Origin: Bacteroidota bacterium
GTDB taxonomy: Bacteria > Bacteroidota > Bacteroidia > B-17B0 > Aurantibacillaceae
DNA length: 34,427 nucleotides
Assembly: GCA_947487905.1 (NCBI GenBank)
Contig: CANLAV010000009.1
Span: 1 to 34,427 of the forward strand
Reading direction: 5' to 3'
Shown: piece by piece, positions 7,908 to 15,115 of the stretch
Position numbering within the stretch: the first letter of the stretch is position 1
Layout of the letters: the number at the start of each line of letters is the position of its first letter
Notes under the pieces: generated by a model
Databases searched by the model: none
What the model saw: only the letters and a program-made list of their open reading frames with translations
What the model was told of the DNA's origin: nothing
Program-made: the position numbers and the translations under genes

Positions 7908-9161
7908 TTATAAGTAAATTTTAAAAATGTGAATATTATTTTTATGTGAATAAGTAATTTGCCAATTGAAAGCTTCAATGATTTTTTTAATAAGCGAGAG
8001 GCCAACACCAAGGGATGAAGAGGTTGATGATTTAGTAAAGCGTTCGAATAAAAATTCCTTTTCTATTTTTCCGATATCACTTGTGTTTTCTATAGTTAGA
8101 GTGTGTTCGTCTAAGCGAATAATAATTATGCCATCTTGTTCTAAATTATATTTGATTGCATTTATCATTAAGTTGTTTAAAAGGATGTCGAATAAGATTG
8201 GGTTTATATTTTTTATGGTTTGCGTTTTAAATTCAGGTGAAATAATAATTTGTTTTGCACTAATAAAATCTTCTAATTCGTCTATTTTTTGTTGGATAGT
8301 ATATTGTAAATTAATTGAATCGCTAGCTAAAAACTGTTTATTTTCGATACGCGACATTAAAATTAGAACTTGATTTAATTTATAAATACGCTGTGTTGAT
8401 TGAAAAATTTGTTGTAAATATTCTTGTTGTTTTGCATTGTAATTAGTGCCTTGCATTAATAGTTCTAATTTCGAACTGATAATTGATAAGGGCGTTTGTG
8501 ATTCGTGCGAAACGTTTTCTGTAAATTCTTTTAGGTTTTTATAATCTGTTTTTATTTGTTGTGTTAGCTCTTGAACCGTTATATTAATTAGATTAAATTC
8601 ATCAATGTTTGTTTTTTTAAATGTTAGGGGGTCGTTTTTTTTGATATTCCATTTTTTTATTTTACTTAATGTGTCATAAAAAGGCGAAAAAATATGACTT
8701 GAAATATATCTATTTAATAAAAATAAAATGAAGAGAGAAATAAATAGATAGATAGTTACAATAGCAAAGATGTACTCACCAATTTTTTTATCTTGCGAAA
8801 GAGAAATTGAAACGCTAATGCCATAAGCGTTTTCATTAATTAAGCATTGAAAATTCAGTTCTCTTATTTTAGCGTAATCTTGGCCTTTTTGTATTTCATA
8901 TTCTTTAAAATAGTTGAGAGTTGAAGTCTGCGACTTAATTTTTCTAATTGCAATTATTTCTCCAATGTTGGACGAGAATTGTTCGGGCGTTTTGCCTTTT
9001 TTTAATGATTCAATAATAATTTTTTTAGCAGACAACAACTGTTCATCTTGTTCGCTATCGAATTTCATAAAAATGAAATTAAACACAACAAAGATTCCAA
9101 TAATAAATAAAATGATTGTAGCTACCGACGAATAAATATTGGTTTTAGTAAGTAGTTTCAA
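7908..9161 (-). CDS. Membrane sensor histidine kinase
   Basis: A 417-residue kinase with transmembrane helices at about residues 10-32 and 130-150 flanking a roughly 95-residue periplasmic sensor region. No recognisable HAMP signature follows. The phospho-acceptor box is NVSHESQTPLSII with His219; HExQTP in place of HExRTP is a common Bacteroidota variant. The ATPase domain has an N-box (LLNNLMINAIKYN, about 328-339) and a G2-like SSLGVGLSL (382-390), while the first G-box is degenerate (ENTSDIGK). It lies 14 bases after its response regulator gene and 6 bases before a thioesterase gene. The stimulus is unknown; the divergent cytochrome-like operon is a plausible target. Confidence 0.92.
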   Translation of the reverse strand: MKLLTKTNIYSSVATIILFIIGIFVVFNFIFMKFDSEQDEQLLSAKKIIIESLKKGKTPEQFSSNIGEIIAIRKIKSQTSTLNYFKEYEIQKGQDYAKIRELNFQCLINENAYGISVSISLSQDKKIGEYIFAIVTIYLFISLFILFLLNRYISSHIFSPFYDTLSKIKKWNIKKNDPLTFKKTNIDEFNLINITVQELTQQIKTDYKNLKEFTENVSHESQTPLSIISSKLELLMQGTNYNAKQQEYLQQIFQSTQRIYKLNQVLILMSRIENKQFLASDSINLQYTIQQKIDELEDFISAKQIIISPEFKTQTIKNINPILFDILLNNLMINAIKYNLEQDGIIIIRLDEHTLTIENTSDIGKIEKEFLFERFTKSSTSSSLGVGLSLIKKIIEAFNWQITYSHKNNIHIFKIYL

Positions 9162-9175
9162 GATAAAAGTAGGAT

Positions 9176-9850
9176 TTAGTTTTTAAATTTATAGCCTAAT
9201 CCATATACTACTTTGATATAATCTTTTAAACCAACTTCATTTAATTTTCGTTTTAAATTTTTTATTTGGCTATAAACGAAATCAAATGTAGTTGCCATTT
9301 CGGCTTTATCTCCCCAAATATTTTCTGCTAGCGCTTCTTTTGTAATTAAATGTGTAGGATTACTCGCCAAGAAGACTAAAATATCATATTCTTTTTTTGT
9401 AAATTGAAGTGCGACTCCGTTGGAAATAACTTTTTTCTCAGTAGTATCAATTTCTAAGCCATCAAAAACGAGGGCGTTTTTTCCACTAAAGTTTCTTCTT
9501 CGTATGAGTGAATATATGCGAGCGTTTAATTCTGATAAATGAAAGGGTTTGGTTAAATAATCATCAGCCCCCAGTTTTAAACCATTTAGTTTATCTTCTA
9601 GAGAATTAGCGGCGGTAGTAATAATAATGCCCATTTCAGGAAAAGTATTTTTTATGTAGGAAATAATTTCTAATCCAGAACCATCAGGTAAGTCTAAATC
9701 AATGAGCGCAACGGTATATTTATTTTCTGCTAATTTATTTAAGGCACTTTTAACTGTAGTTGAATAGTCGCAGTTATAGCCGTTTTCAGTTAGATAGTGT
9801 TTGATATCTTCCAGTAATGATTTTTCGTCTTCAATAATTAATATTTTCAT
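9176..9850 (-). CDS. OmpR/PhoB-family response regulator
   Basis: A 224-residue DNA-binding response regulator paired with the adjacent histidine kinase. The receiver domain (about 1-115) shows the acidic pocket IEDE (6-9), phospho-acceptor Asp51 in LIDLDLPDGSG, the conserved Thr in IIITTAAN and Lys101 in DDYLTKPF. The C-terminal winged-helix domain (about 125-222) has FTKKEYDILVFLASNP and ends VVYGLGYKFKN, typical of OmpR/PhoB. It heads a regulator-kinase-thioesterase operon and is divergent from the first heme-motif lipoprotein gene across 86 bases, where an operator would be expected. No clear direct-repeat operator was identified there. Confidence 0.95.
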   Translation of the reverse strand: MKILIIEDEKSLLEDIKHYLTENGYNCDYSTTVKSALNKLAENKYTVALIDLDLPDGSGLEIISYIKNTFPEMGIIITTAANSLEDKLNGLKLGADDYLTKPFHLSELNARIYSLIRRRNFSGKNALVFDGLEIDTTEKKVISNGVALQFTKKEYDILVFLASNPTHLITKEALAENIWGDKAEMATTFDFVYSQIKNLKRKLNEVGLKDYIKVVYGLGYKFKN

Positions 9851-9936
9851 AGTCGTTTAGTTGACGTAAATATAATTGTTAAATTTAAGCTAAATTTAAA
9901 ATATTTGCCTAGCTTTACTAAAAAGATTAAAGTACC

Positions 9937-10314
9937 ATGAGTGTTTATTTAAAATTTTTTCTACCGGTCATTTTTACAATTCTATTTTCAACTTCTTGCA
10001 AGCATAAGACAAATTTTTCGGGTTTAGCTACCGTTAGCTATTCTCAGCATATTCAACCCATTATTAATAGCAATTGTACTCAAAGTGGATGTCATGGTTT
10101 GCAAAATCAAGAAGATTTTGGTTTATTAACGTATTCAGATTTAATCAAACATACAGAAATCGCTGCTGGATCTCCTGAGCAGAGCGAATTATATCATGTA
10201 ATTCGATCGTACAATTCTGAAAAAGTTATGCCAAGGCCTCCCTATCGACCCTTGTCTGAAAAACAGATTCAACTCATTTATGTTTGGATTGGACAAGGCG
10301 CATTAAACAATTAA
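9937..10314 (+). CDS. Lipoprotein with a cytochrome-c-like domain (CX4CH heme motif)
   Basis: A 125-residue exported protein. The N-terminus is a lipoprotein signal ending LFSTSC, with Cys21 the likely lipidation site. The rest resembles the short c-type cytochrome domain common in Bacteroidota (YSQHIQPIINSNC..GCHG). The candidate heme site is Cys47-X4-Cys52-His53, with Met98 in KVMPRPP as a possible sixth ligand. The spacing is CX4CH, not the canonical CXXCH. The C-terminus QIQLIYVWIGQGALNN is nearly repeated in the next gene, indicating tandem paralogues. It is the first gene of a four-gene plus-strand operon, divergent from the two-component system. Heme attachment is inferred; a disulfide or metal site is the alternative. 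Confidence 0.82.
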   Translation: MSVYLKFFLPVIFTILFSTSCKHKTNFSGLATVSYSQHIQPIINSNCTQSGCHGLQNQEDFGLLTYSDLIKHTEIAAGSPEQSELYHVIRSYNSEKVMPRPPYRPLSEKQIQLIYVWIGQGALNN

Positions 10315-10704
10315 ATGATTAGTATGAAAGCAATGAAATTCAGTTTTGTGATTTTATTTACAATGATTTTAACGAGTTGTTATTATGATAATTTTGGAGA
10401 ATTAAAGCCTGAAAGTGCTTTGAGTCAGTCTGGTTGCGACACAACTGCCTCTATAAGTTACTCTAATCATATCGTTCCATTATTACAAGCAAGTTGCACG
10501 GGTGGATGTCATAACACAGTTTCTTCAAGCTTTGATTTAACTAATTATTCTGCCGTTAATACTAGCGCTGCCGATGGGTCACTTTTAGGGAGTGTGCAAT
10601 GGGTTTCTTCTTTTCGACCTATGCCCGAAGCTTCTGGTAAAATATCGGATTGCGATATTGCAAAAATTCGATTATGGATTTCACAAGGCGCATTAAATAA
10701 TTAA
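10315..10704 (+). CDS. Second lipoprotein with a cytochrome-c-like domain (CX3CH heme motif)
   Basis: A 129-residue paralogue of the preceding protein, starting on the base after its stop codon. The lipobox is MILTSC (Cys22 from the first ATG). In-frame ATGs at 10324 and 10333 would also leave a workable signal peptide, so the start is uncertain by up to six residues. The candidate heme motif is Cys61-X3-Cys65-His66 (SCTGGCHN), with Met103 in FRPMPE as possible axial ligand. Two further cysteines (41 and 113) flank the domain and could form a disulfide. It ends IRLWISQGALNN, matching the neighbour. It is probably attached to a membrane facing the periplasm and may act in electron transfer with its paralogue. 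Confidence 0.82.
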   Translation: MISMKAMKFSFVILFTMILTSCYYDNFGELKPESALSQSGCDTTASISYSNHIVPLLQASCTGGCHNTVSSSFDLTNYSAVNTSAADGSLLGSVQWVSSFRPMPEASGKISDCDIAKIRLWISQGALNN

Positions 10705-10719
10705 TCTATAAAAATACAT

Positions 10720-11616
10720 ATGACAAAGTTTTTAATATCAATTACTTTTTTAATCTGCCTGTCCGGTGTTGTTTTTTCTCAAGAAAATCCGGATGATCTT
10801 TTGAAGATGTTAGAGGAAAAGCCTAAAAAGGAATTTACAACGGCTACATTTAAAACAACGCGTCTAATCAATTTTCATACCGTTGAAGTGCTCAGTAAAC
10901 GCAGTTTGGATTTTAGAATTTCGCATCGTTTTGGCGATTTTAATAGTGGTGCGTATAATGCTTGGGGAATAGATGGTGGCGCCAATATTAGATTAGCTTT
11001 AGAATACTGCCATGGTAGTAGATTAATGTTTGGACTTGGAAGGACGTCTTCAAAAAAAATAGTAGATGGGTTTTTAAAATACAGATTACTAAGGCAAACT
11101 AATAGCGAAGGCGGAATGCCAATTAGCCTAACATTATTTAGCAGTATGTATAACACGTTTGAGCGATCTAAAATTGCTGGTCTTGATAGGTATACAAATA
11201 TTACGGATCGATTTTCTTTCTGTAATCAAATCATGATTGCTCGTAAGTTTAATTCACGTTTTTCTTTTCAACTTACAGCTGCCATGGTGCATATTAATTT
11301 AGTTGAAAAAATTACTGATAAAAATGATTGTTTCATTTTAGGTGGCGTAACGCGTTATAAATTTACAAAGCGCCAAGCCGTTACATTAGAGTATGGATAT
11401 CGATTAAATCAATATAGTAAATCAAAGTATTACGATAGTTTCGGAATTGGCTATGATTTAGAAACGGGTGGACACGTATTTCAAATACACTTAACGAATT
11501 CGTTTGGATTAACGGAAGATCAATATTTTATGTATACAAACAAGAGTTGGGATAATTGGGGCATTCGTTTGGGCTTTAATATTTCACGTGTTTTTAGTTT
11601 ACAAGGAAGACAATAA
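10720..11616 (+). CDS. DUF5777 family outer-membrane beta-barrel protein
   Basis: A 298-residue protein with a Sec signal peptide (MTKFLISITFLICLSGVVFSQ). The mature part alternates hydrophobic and polar residues as in outer-membrane beta-strands. The segment SKRSLDFRISHRFGDFNSGAYNAWGIDGG is characteristic of DUF5777, a Bacteroidota barrel family of unknown function usually found beside c-type cytochrome lipoproteins and YceI. The order here, two heme-motif lipoproteins then DUF5777 then YceI with 15- and 20-base gaps, suggests a shared envelope task, perhaps moving electrons or a lipid carrier across the outer membrane. That role is a guess from context; only the barrel prediction comes from the sequence. 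Confidence 0.82.
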   Translation: MTKFLISITFLICLSGVVFSQENPDDLLKMLEEKPKKEFTTATFKTTRLINFHTVEVLSKRSLDFRISHRFGDFNSGAYNAWGIDGGANIRLALEYCHGSRLMFGLGRTSSKKIVDGFLKYRLLRQTNSEGGMPISLTLFSSMYNTFERSKIAGLDRYTNITDRFSFCNQIMIARKFNSRFSFQLTAAMVHINLVEKITDKNDCFILGGVTRYKFTKRQAVTLEYGYRLNQYSKSKYYDSFGIGYDLETGGHVFQIHLTNSFGLTEDQYFMYTNKSWDNWGIRLGFNISRVFSLQGRQ

Positions 11617-11636
11617 TATTTACCAAAATTATTTTT

Positions 11637-12182
11637 ATGAAATCAAAAAGTCTCACAATCGCTTTATTATGCTTATTTGCCTTTAATTTAAAAGCACAAT
11701 TGTTTATGGGCGAAAAATCTAAATTGTCATTTTTTAGTTCTACCTCTTTAGAAAATATTGACGCAGTAAATTCCTCTGTAAAACCATTGTTTAACTCTAA
11801 AACAGGGGCTTTTGCCATACAAGCAAGGCAAACGGAATTTAAATTTAAATCATCTTTTATGCAAGAGCATTATAATGAAAATTACATGGAGAGTGAAAAA
11901 TTTCCATTTGCCGTTTTTATTGGCAAGGTTAATGAAGTGATTGATTTTACTAAAGACGGTGTTTATGAAGTAAGTATGACGGGTAAACTCTCTATGCATG
12001 GTGTTGAATTACCCAGAGTTATTAAAGGAACAATTGCCATAAAAGGAGAAGTTATCACCATGGATTCAAAGTTTGATGTAAAAGTTGCTGATCATAACAT
12101 TAAAGTACCAACTTTATATGTTGCAAAAATTGCAGAGGTGATTGAGGTAACATTTCATAGTGACATGCTACCAAAAAAATAA
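11637..12182 (+). CDS. YceI family periplasmic protein
   Basis: A 181-residue secreted lipocalin-like protein with a signal peptide (ALLCLFAFNLKAQ). YceI proteins bind long isoprenoid chains such as polyprenyl compounds in a barrel. Family features visible are an early KLSFFSSTSLENIDAVNSSV strand pair, the conserved FKSSFMQEHYNENYMESEKFP segment (family pattern: F.M...MNEHYLESdKFP) and a closing KVPTLYVAKIAEVIEVTFHSDM. It is the last gene of the plus-strand operon. Pairing with heme-motif lipoproteins suggests a quinone or isoprenoid ligand, which is inference. It ends 5 bases before the convergent neighbour. Confidence 0.92.
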   Translation: MKSKSLTIALLCLFAFNLKAQLFMGEKSKLSFFSSTSLENIDAVNSSVKPLFNSKTGAFAIQARQTEFKFKSSFMQEHYNENYMESEKFPFAVFIGKVNEVIDFTKDGVYEVSMTGKLSMHGVELPRVIKGTIAIKGEVITMDSKFDVKVADHNIKVPTLYVAKIAEVIEVTFHSDMLPKK

Positions 12183-12187
12183 ATACG

Positions 12188-12748
12188 TTAATTTTTTTTG
12201 GAACAGTATTTTTTTAATGCAATAATAATTTGATTGACGTCTTCGTCATTGAGTTGCATCCCTATCTTAACTATTTTGTTTTGGCAAGAAAACTCAATGC
12301 GCTCACCGCCTTTTACCCAAAAACTTTGAGCAAATACGTCTTGATAATTTCTGTTATCTAAAGGAATTAATTTAAAATCAGAAGCTAATTCTAAATCATA
12401 CTCATGAATTTTTTCTGTGCCTTTTATATAGTGTTGGTAATAGATGGTCCCACTTTTTATCCAAAATTTTTCTTTTCCAAATTGTTTCCATACATATACG
12501 TTAACAATCTTGTATTCGAAATAAGCCCAGAACGCGAGCCAAATGATTACAAACAATTTTGAGCTCTGTAGAGTTAATGTATTATAATTTGCAATAATGA
12601 CGATGCCTCCAGATGTCCAAGCTAATAGCCAGATTAGCAATAGAATCATTTTCTTTTTTTGTTCAGTGGGCATAATGACCAAACTAAACACATTATTTTT
12701 TACCAGAATCGAACAACGCTTTCCAATAGCTTTAATATTTTCTACCAT
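12188..12748 (-). CDS. Hypothetical two-helix membrane protein
   Basis: A 186-residue protein I cannot assign to a named family with confidence. It has a short cytoplasmic N-terminus, two transmembrane helices (about 33-53 and 63-84) and a C-terminal soluble domain of about 100 residues rich in beta-strands (KFWIKSGTIYYQHYIKG, FWVKGGERIEFSCQNK) ending in an amphipathic helix. That layout resembles PH-like bacterial membrane proteins, but no motif proves it. It follows the ComB-like gene by 9 bases and is probably the last gene of the gcvT operon, convergent with yceI. Confidence 0.72.
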   Translation of the reverse strand: MVENIKAIGKRCSILVKNNVFSLVIMPTEQKKKMILLLIWLLAWTSGGIVIIANYNTLTLQSSKLFVIIWLAFWAYFEYKIVNVYVWKQFGKEKFWIKSGTIYYQHYIKGTEKIHEYDLELASDFKLIPLDNRNYQDVFAQSFWVKGGERIEFSCQNKIVKIGMQLNDEDVNQIIIALKKYCSKKN

Positions 12749-12757
12749 ATATTTACG

Positions 12758-13465
12758 TTACATTTTCACTAAATATTTTCCTTCCAAGAATGGAATAACA
12801 GAACATTGGTTGAGCGTTAAGCAATATTGAATATCGCGTTCTAAATCTAATTTAGCTAGTCTTTGGCGATGAGAAGAAGCGGATAAAAAAGAAAATAAAT
12901 CTGGTTTAGCTAAGTTAAATAAATGCTTTGAAGCTATTGCAGAATCACAGTTATATGTAACAGAATTATGATGTGATAATTTTTCAATGACTGCCCCAGC
13001 AAACAACGTATCTTCTAAATTAAACTTATTTTTCCAACCTGCACAAAGTAATACCACATCTTTTTCTTGTGCTAATAAATAATCGCATACGACATCTAAA
13101 TTTAAAAAACTACCGATAATTATTTTAGAGGCATGTTTACTTACCTCAATGGCCTGGGTTCCGTTGGTTGTTGAAATCGCAATGGTTTTTCCTTTTATTT
13201 TATTATTCATATAGCCAAATGGACTATTACCTAATTCAAAACCTTCAACGACTTCTCCATCTCTTTCAGCGGCTGCTAAAAACCCGTTTTTTTGATATTC
13301 TTTTGCTTCTTCTATAGTGGCAACTGGAATCATTTTACTCACCCCATTATAAAATGCTGTGACGATTGCAGAAGTTGCCCTGAAAACATCTATAACAACC
13401 ACAACCGCATCTGGTTTATGAAACAGATGGTATGATTGTGGAGAATAACAAACTTCTATATTCAT
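12758..13465 (-). CDS. ComB-like 2-phosphosulfolactate phosphatase family protein
   Basis: A 235-residue cytoplasmic enzyme of the ComB family, Mg-dependent phosphatases that in methanogens dephosphorylate 2-phosphosulfolactate during coenzyme M synthesis. Conserved blocks visible are VVIDVFRATSAIVTA near residue 22, AAERDGEVVEGFELGNSPF around 65-83 and IAISTTNGTQAI near 95, plus a late LLCAGWKNKFNLEDTLFAGA block. Bacteroidota often carry the gene without a coenzyme M pathway, so the true substrate here is uncertain; sulfolactate-type metabolites are one option. It lies 13 bases downstream of gcvT. Confidence 0.9.
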   Translation of the reverse strand: MNIEVCYSPQSYHLFHKPDAVVVVIDVFRATSAIVTAFYNGVSKMIPVATIEEAKEYQKNGFLAAAERDGEVVEGFELGNSPFGYMNNKIKGKTIAISTTNGTQAIEVSKHASKIIIGSFLNLDVVCDYLLAQEKDVVLLCAGWKNKFNLEDTLFAGAVIEKLSHHNSVTYNCDSAIASKHLFNLAKPDLFSFLSASSHRQRLAKLDLERDIQYCLTLNQCSVIPFLEGKYLVKM

Positions 13466-13478
13466 TTAAATTAATTTA

Positions 13479-14561
13479 TTACTTTTTCAAAAAAGGAATT
13501 TTGCAAACCTTAGCTTTTATGGCTTTATCTCTAATCATAATAAAAATTTCAGTACCAGCTTTTGAAAATTCCGTGTTAACGTAACCCATTCCTAAAGCTA
13601 TATTTAAACTTGGTGATTGCGTTCCTGAGGTTACTTTACCGATAATAGTTCCATTAGCATCAGCTATTTGGTAATCATGACGAGGAATACCGCGATCAAT
13701 CATTTCAAACCCAACTAATTTTTTTGTTACGCCCTCCGTTTTTTGTTTTTCAATAGCTGCTCGGTTAGTAAACTCTTTTGTGAATTTTGTAATCCATCCT
13801 AATCCAGCTTCAATTGGAGAGGTTGTGTCGTCGATATCATTTCCGTATAAACAGAAGCCCATTTCTAAACGTAATGTATCTCTTGCGCCTAATCCAATTG
13901 GTTTAATGCCGAATTCTTGTCCAGCGTCAAAAATAGCTTTCCAAATTTTATCTGCGTCTTCATTTTCAAAATAAATTTCAAATCCTCCAGCGCCTGTATA
14001 ACCAGTGTTTGAGATAATCACATTGTCTACTCCACAAAATGTACCTTTTACAAATGAATAATAAGGAATTTCAGATAAATTCACAGAGGTTAATTTTTGA
14101 AGAGTAGCTGTTGCTTGCGGCCCTTGTATGGCTAATAAAGATGTTTTTTCAGAAATATTATGCATTTCAACACCAAATGTGTCGTGATCCGCTATCCAAT
14201 TCCAATCCTTTTCAATGTTGGAAGCGTTGACTACTAGCATATACGTTTTTTCATCAATTCTATAAACCAATAAATCATCTACAATTCCACCAGTTTCATT
14301 TGGCAAACAAGAGTATTGCGCTTTTCCATCTGTTAAAACAGAAGCATCGTTACTTGTTACTTTTTGTATTAATTTAAGTGCATTCTCGCCTTTTAAAATA
14401 AATTCGCCCATGTGACTAACATCAAAAACACCTACAGCATTTCGAACAGTAGCGTGCTCATCATTTAATCCACTGTATGAAACGGGCATGTTGTAACCTG
14501 CAAATGGAACCATTTTAGCTCCTAATGTTATGTGTGTTTGTGTAAGTGCTGTGTTTTTCAT
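13479..14561 (-). CDS. gcvT: Aminomethyltransferase, glycine cleavage system T protein
   Basis: A 360-residue T protein of the glycine cleavage complex. It releases ammonia from the aminomethyl-lipoyl H protein and transfers the one-carbon unit to tetrahydrofolate, forming 5,10-methylene-THF. The N-terminal [16 protein letters not shown], the Asp-containing FDVSHMGEF (folate site), [12 protein letters not shown] and [18 protein letters not shown] blocks are all family hallmarks, and the C-terminal barrel domain ends KIPFLKK. Length is normal for bacterial GcvT. The other glycine cleavage genes (P and H) are not in the window, as is common in Bacteroidota. It leads a minus-strand operon with the ComB-like gene and the two-helix membrane protein. 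Confidence 0.97.
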   Translation of the reverse strand: MKNTALTQTHITLGAKMVPFAGYNMPVSYSGLNDEHATVRNAVGVFDVSHMGEFILKGENALKLIQKVTSNDASVLTDGKAQYSCLPNETGGIVDDLLVYRIDEKTYMLVVNASNIEKDWNWIADHDTFGVEMHNISEKTSLLAIQGPQATATLQKLTSVNLSEIPYYSFVKGTFCGVDNVIISNTGYTGAGGFEIYFENEDADKIWKAIFDAGQEFGIKPIGLGARDTLRLEMGFCLYGNDIDDTTSPIEAGLGWITKFTKEFTNRAAIEKQKTEGVTKKLVGFEMIDRGIPRHDYQIADANGTIIGKVTSGTQSPSLNIALGMGYVNTEFSKAGTEIFIMIRDKAIKAKVCKIPFLKK

Positions 14562-14661
14562 AAGAATTGTTGTTTGTTTTGATATAAAAGTGTGATAAAT
14601 TTAGTATTTAAATACAGATTTAAAATTTAAAGGATAGGATAATTATAAACTCAATTATAAC

Positions 14662-14689
14662 AAAAAAGCCATCTATTAACATAGATAGC
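14662..14689 (-). terminator. Rho-independent terminator of rpmH
   Basis: Read on the minus strand, GCTATCTAT-GTTA-ATAGATGGC forms a 9-base-pair stem containing one U-G wobble, followed at once by TTTTTT. On the plus strand the same position is a C-A mismatch, so the hairpin is built for minus-strand transcription. It begins about 33 bases past the rpmH stop codon. Confidence 0.8.
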
Positions 14690-14721
14690 TTTTGTATTCG
14701 GTTAAACAATAGAAAAGTCTA

Positions 14722-14877
14722 TTATTTGTGAGTTTTTTCGCTAGAAACTGTTAATTTTTTTCTGCCTTTTGCTCTGCGGTGCGCAAGTACTCTGCGTCCG
14801 TTAGCAGATGCCATACGCTCACGGAATCCGTGTTTGTTTTTTCTTTTTCTTTGCGATGGTTGGAAGGTACGTTTCAT
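14722..14877 (-). CDS. rpmH: 50S ribosomal protein L34
   Basis: A 51-residue, very basic ribosomal protein, too short for the supplied ORF track. The minus-strand frame reads [20 protein letters not shown], then [22 protein letters not shown], the near-invariant L34 sequence, with a short C-terminal tail SSEKTHK. It binds 23S rRNA in the large subunit. It is flanked by an exact-consensus promoter upstream and an intrinsic terminator downstream, so it is a single-gene transcription unit and not part of the rpmH-rnpA operon typical of many bacteria. Confidence 0.98.
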   Translation of the reverse strand: MKRTFQPSQRKRKNKHGFRERMASANGRRVLAHRRAKGRKKLTVSSEKTHK

Positions 14878-14918
14878 GTTATTATATATTTAAATATGTT
14901 ATTATCAAAAATGGAGTG

Positions 14919-14949
14919 CAAATATAATAGAATTTTATATTATGACAAA
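14919..14949 (-). promoter_or_regulatory. Primary-sigma promoter of rpmH
   Basis: On the minus strand TTTG (14949-14946) is followed after exactly 19 bases by TATATTTG (14926-14919). This is a full match to the Bacteroidota housekeeping promoter TTTG-N19-TANNTTTG. It predicts a transcription start near 14912 and a leader of about 35 bases before the rpmH ATG. Confidence 0.82.
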
Positions 14950-15064
14950 TTTTTTTATCAAGAAACCAACAATTTTATAAAAATGAATGAGATTTAGTCG
15001 TTTTTTTGGCTCATAAAAGTTAAAGTTTTAATGTTATTAATTCAACTAAATGGATGAAAAGTGT

Positions 15065-15095
15065 TTTGTATACCTTTTTATAAAGCGTACCTTTG
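15065..15095 (+). promoter_or_regulatory. Primary-sigma promoter of the ABC exporter gene
   Basis: TTTG (15065-15068), a 19-base spacer and TACCTTTG (15088-15095) match the Bacteroidota promoter consensus fully. The predicted start lies near 15102, about 14 bases before the exporter ATG at 15116, giving a very short leader. Confidence 0.82.
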
Positions 15096-15115
15096 CACTC
15101 AATTATTAATGAAAC

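Noticed and set aside
12176-12200. A-run and T-run around the yceI stop codon, looking like a hairpin
   Set aside because: The pairing is almost only A-T and overlaps both coding ends, so it is not distinguishable from background in AT-rich DNA.
14779-14997. Plus-strand 72-aa ORF over the rpmH region
   Set aside because: It is antisense to the ribosomal protein L34 gene, whose sequence is unmistakable, and it runs across both rpmH and its promoter.
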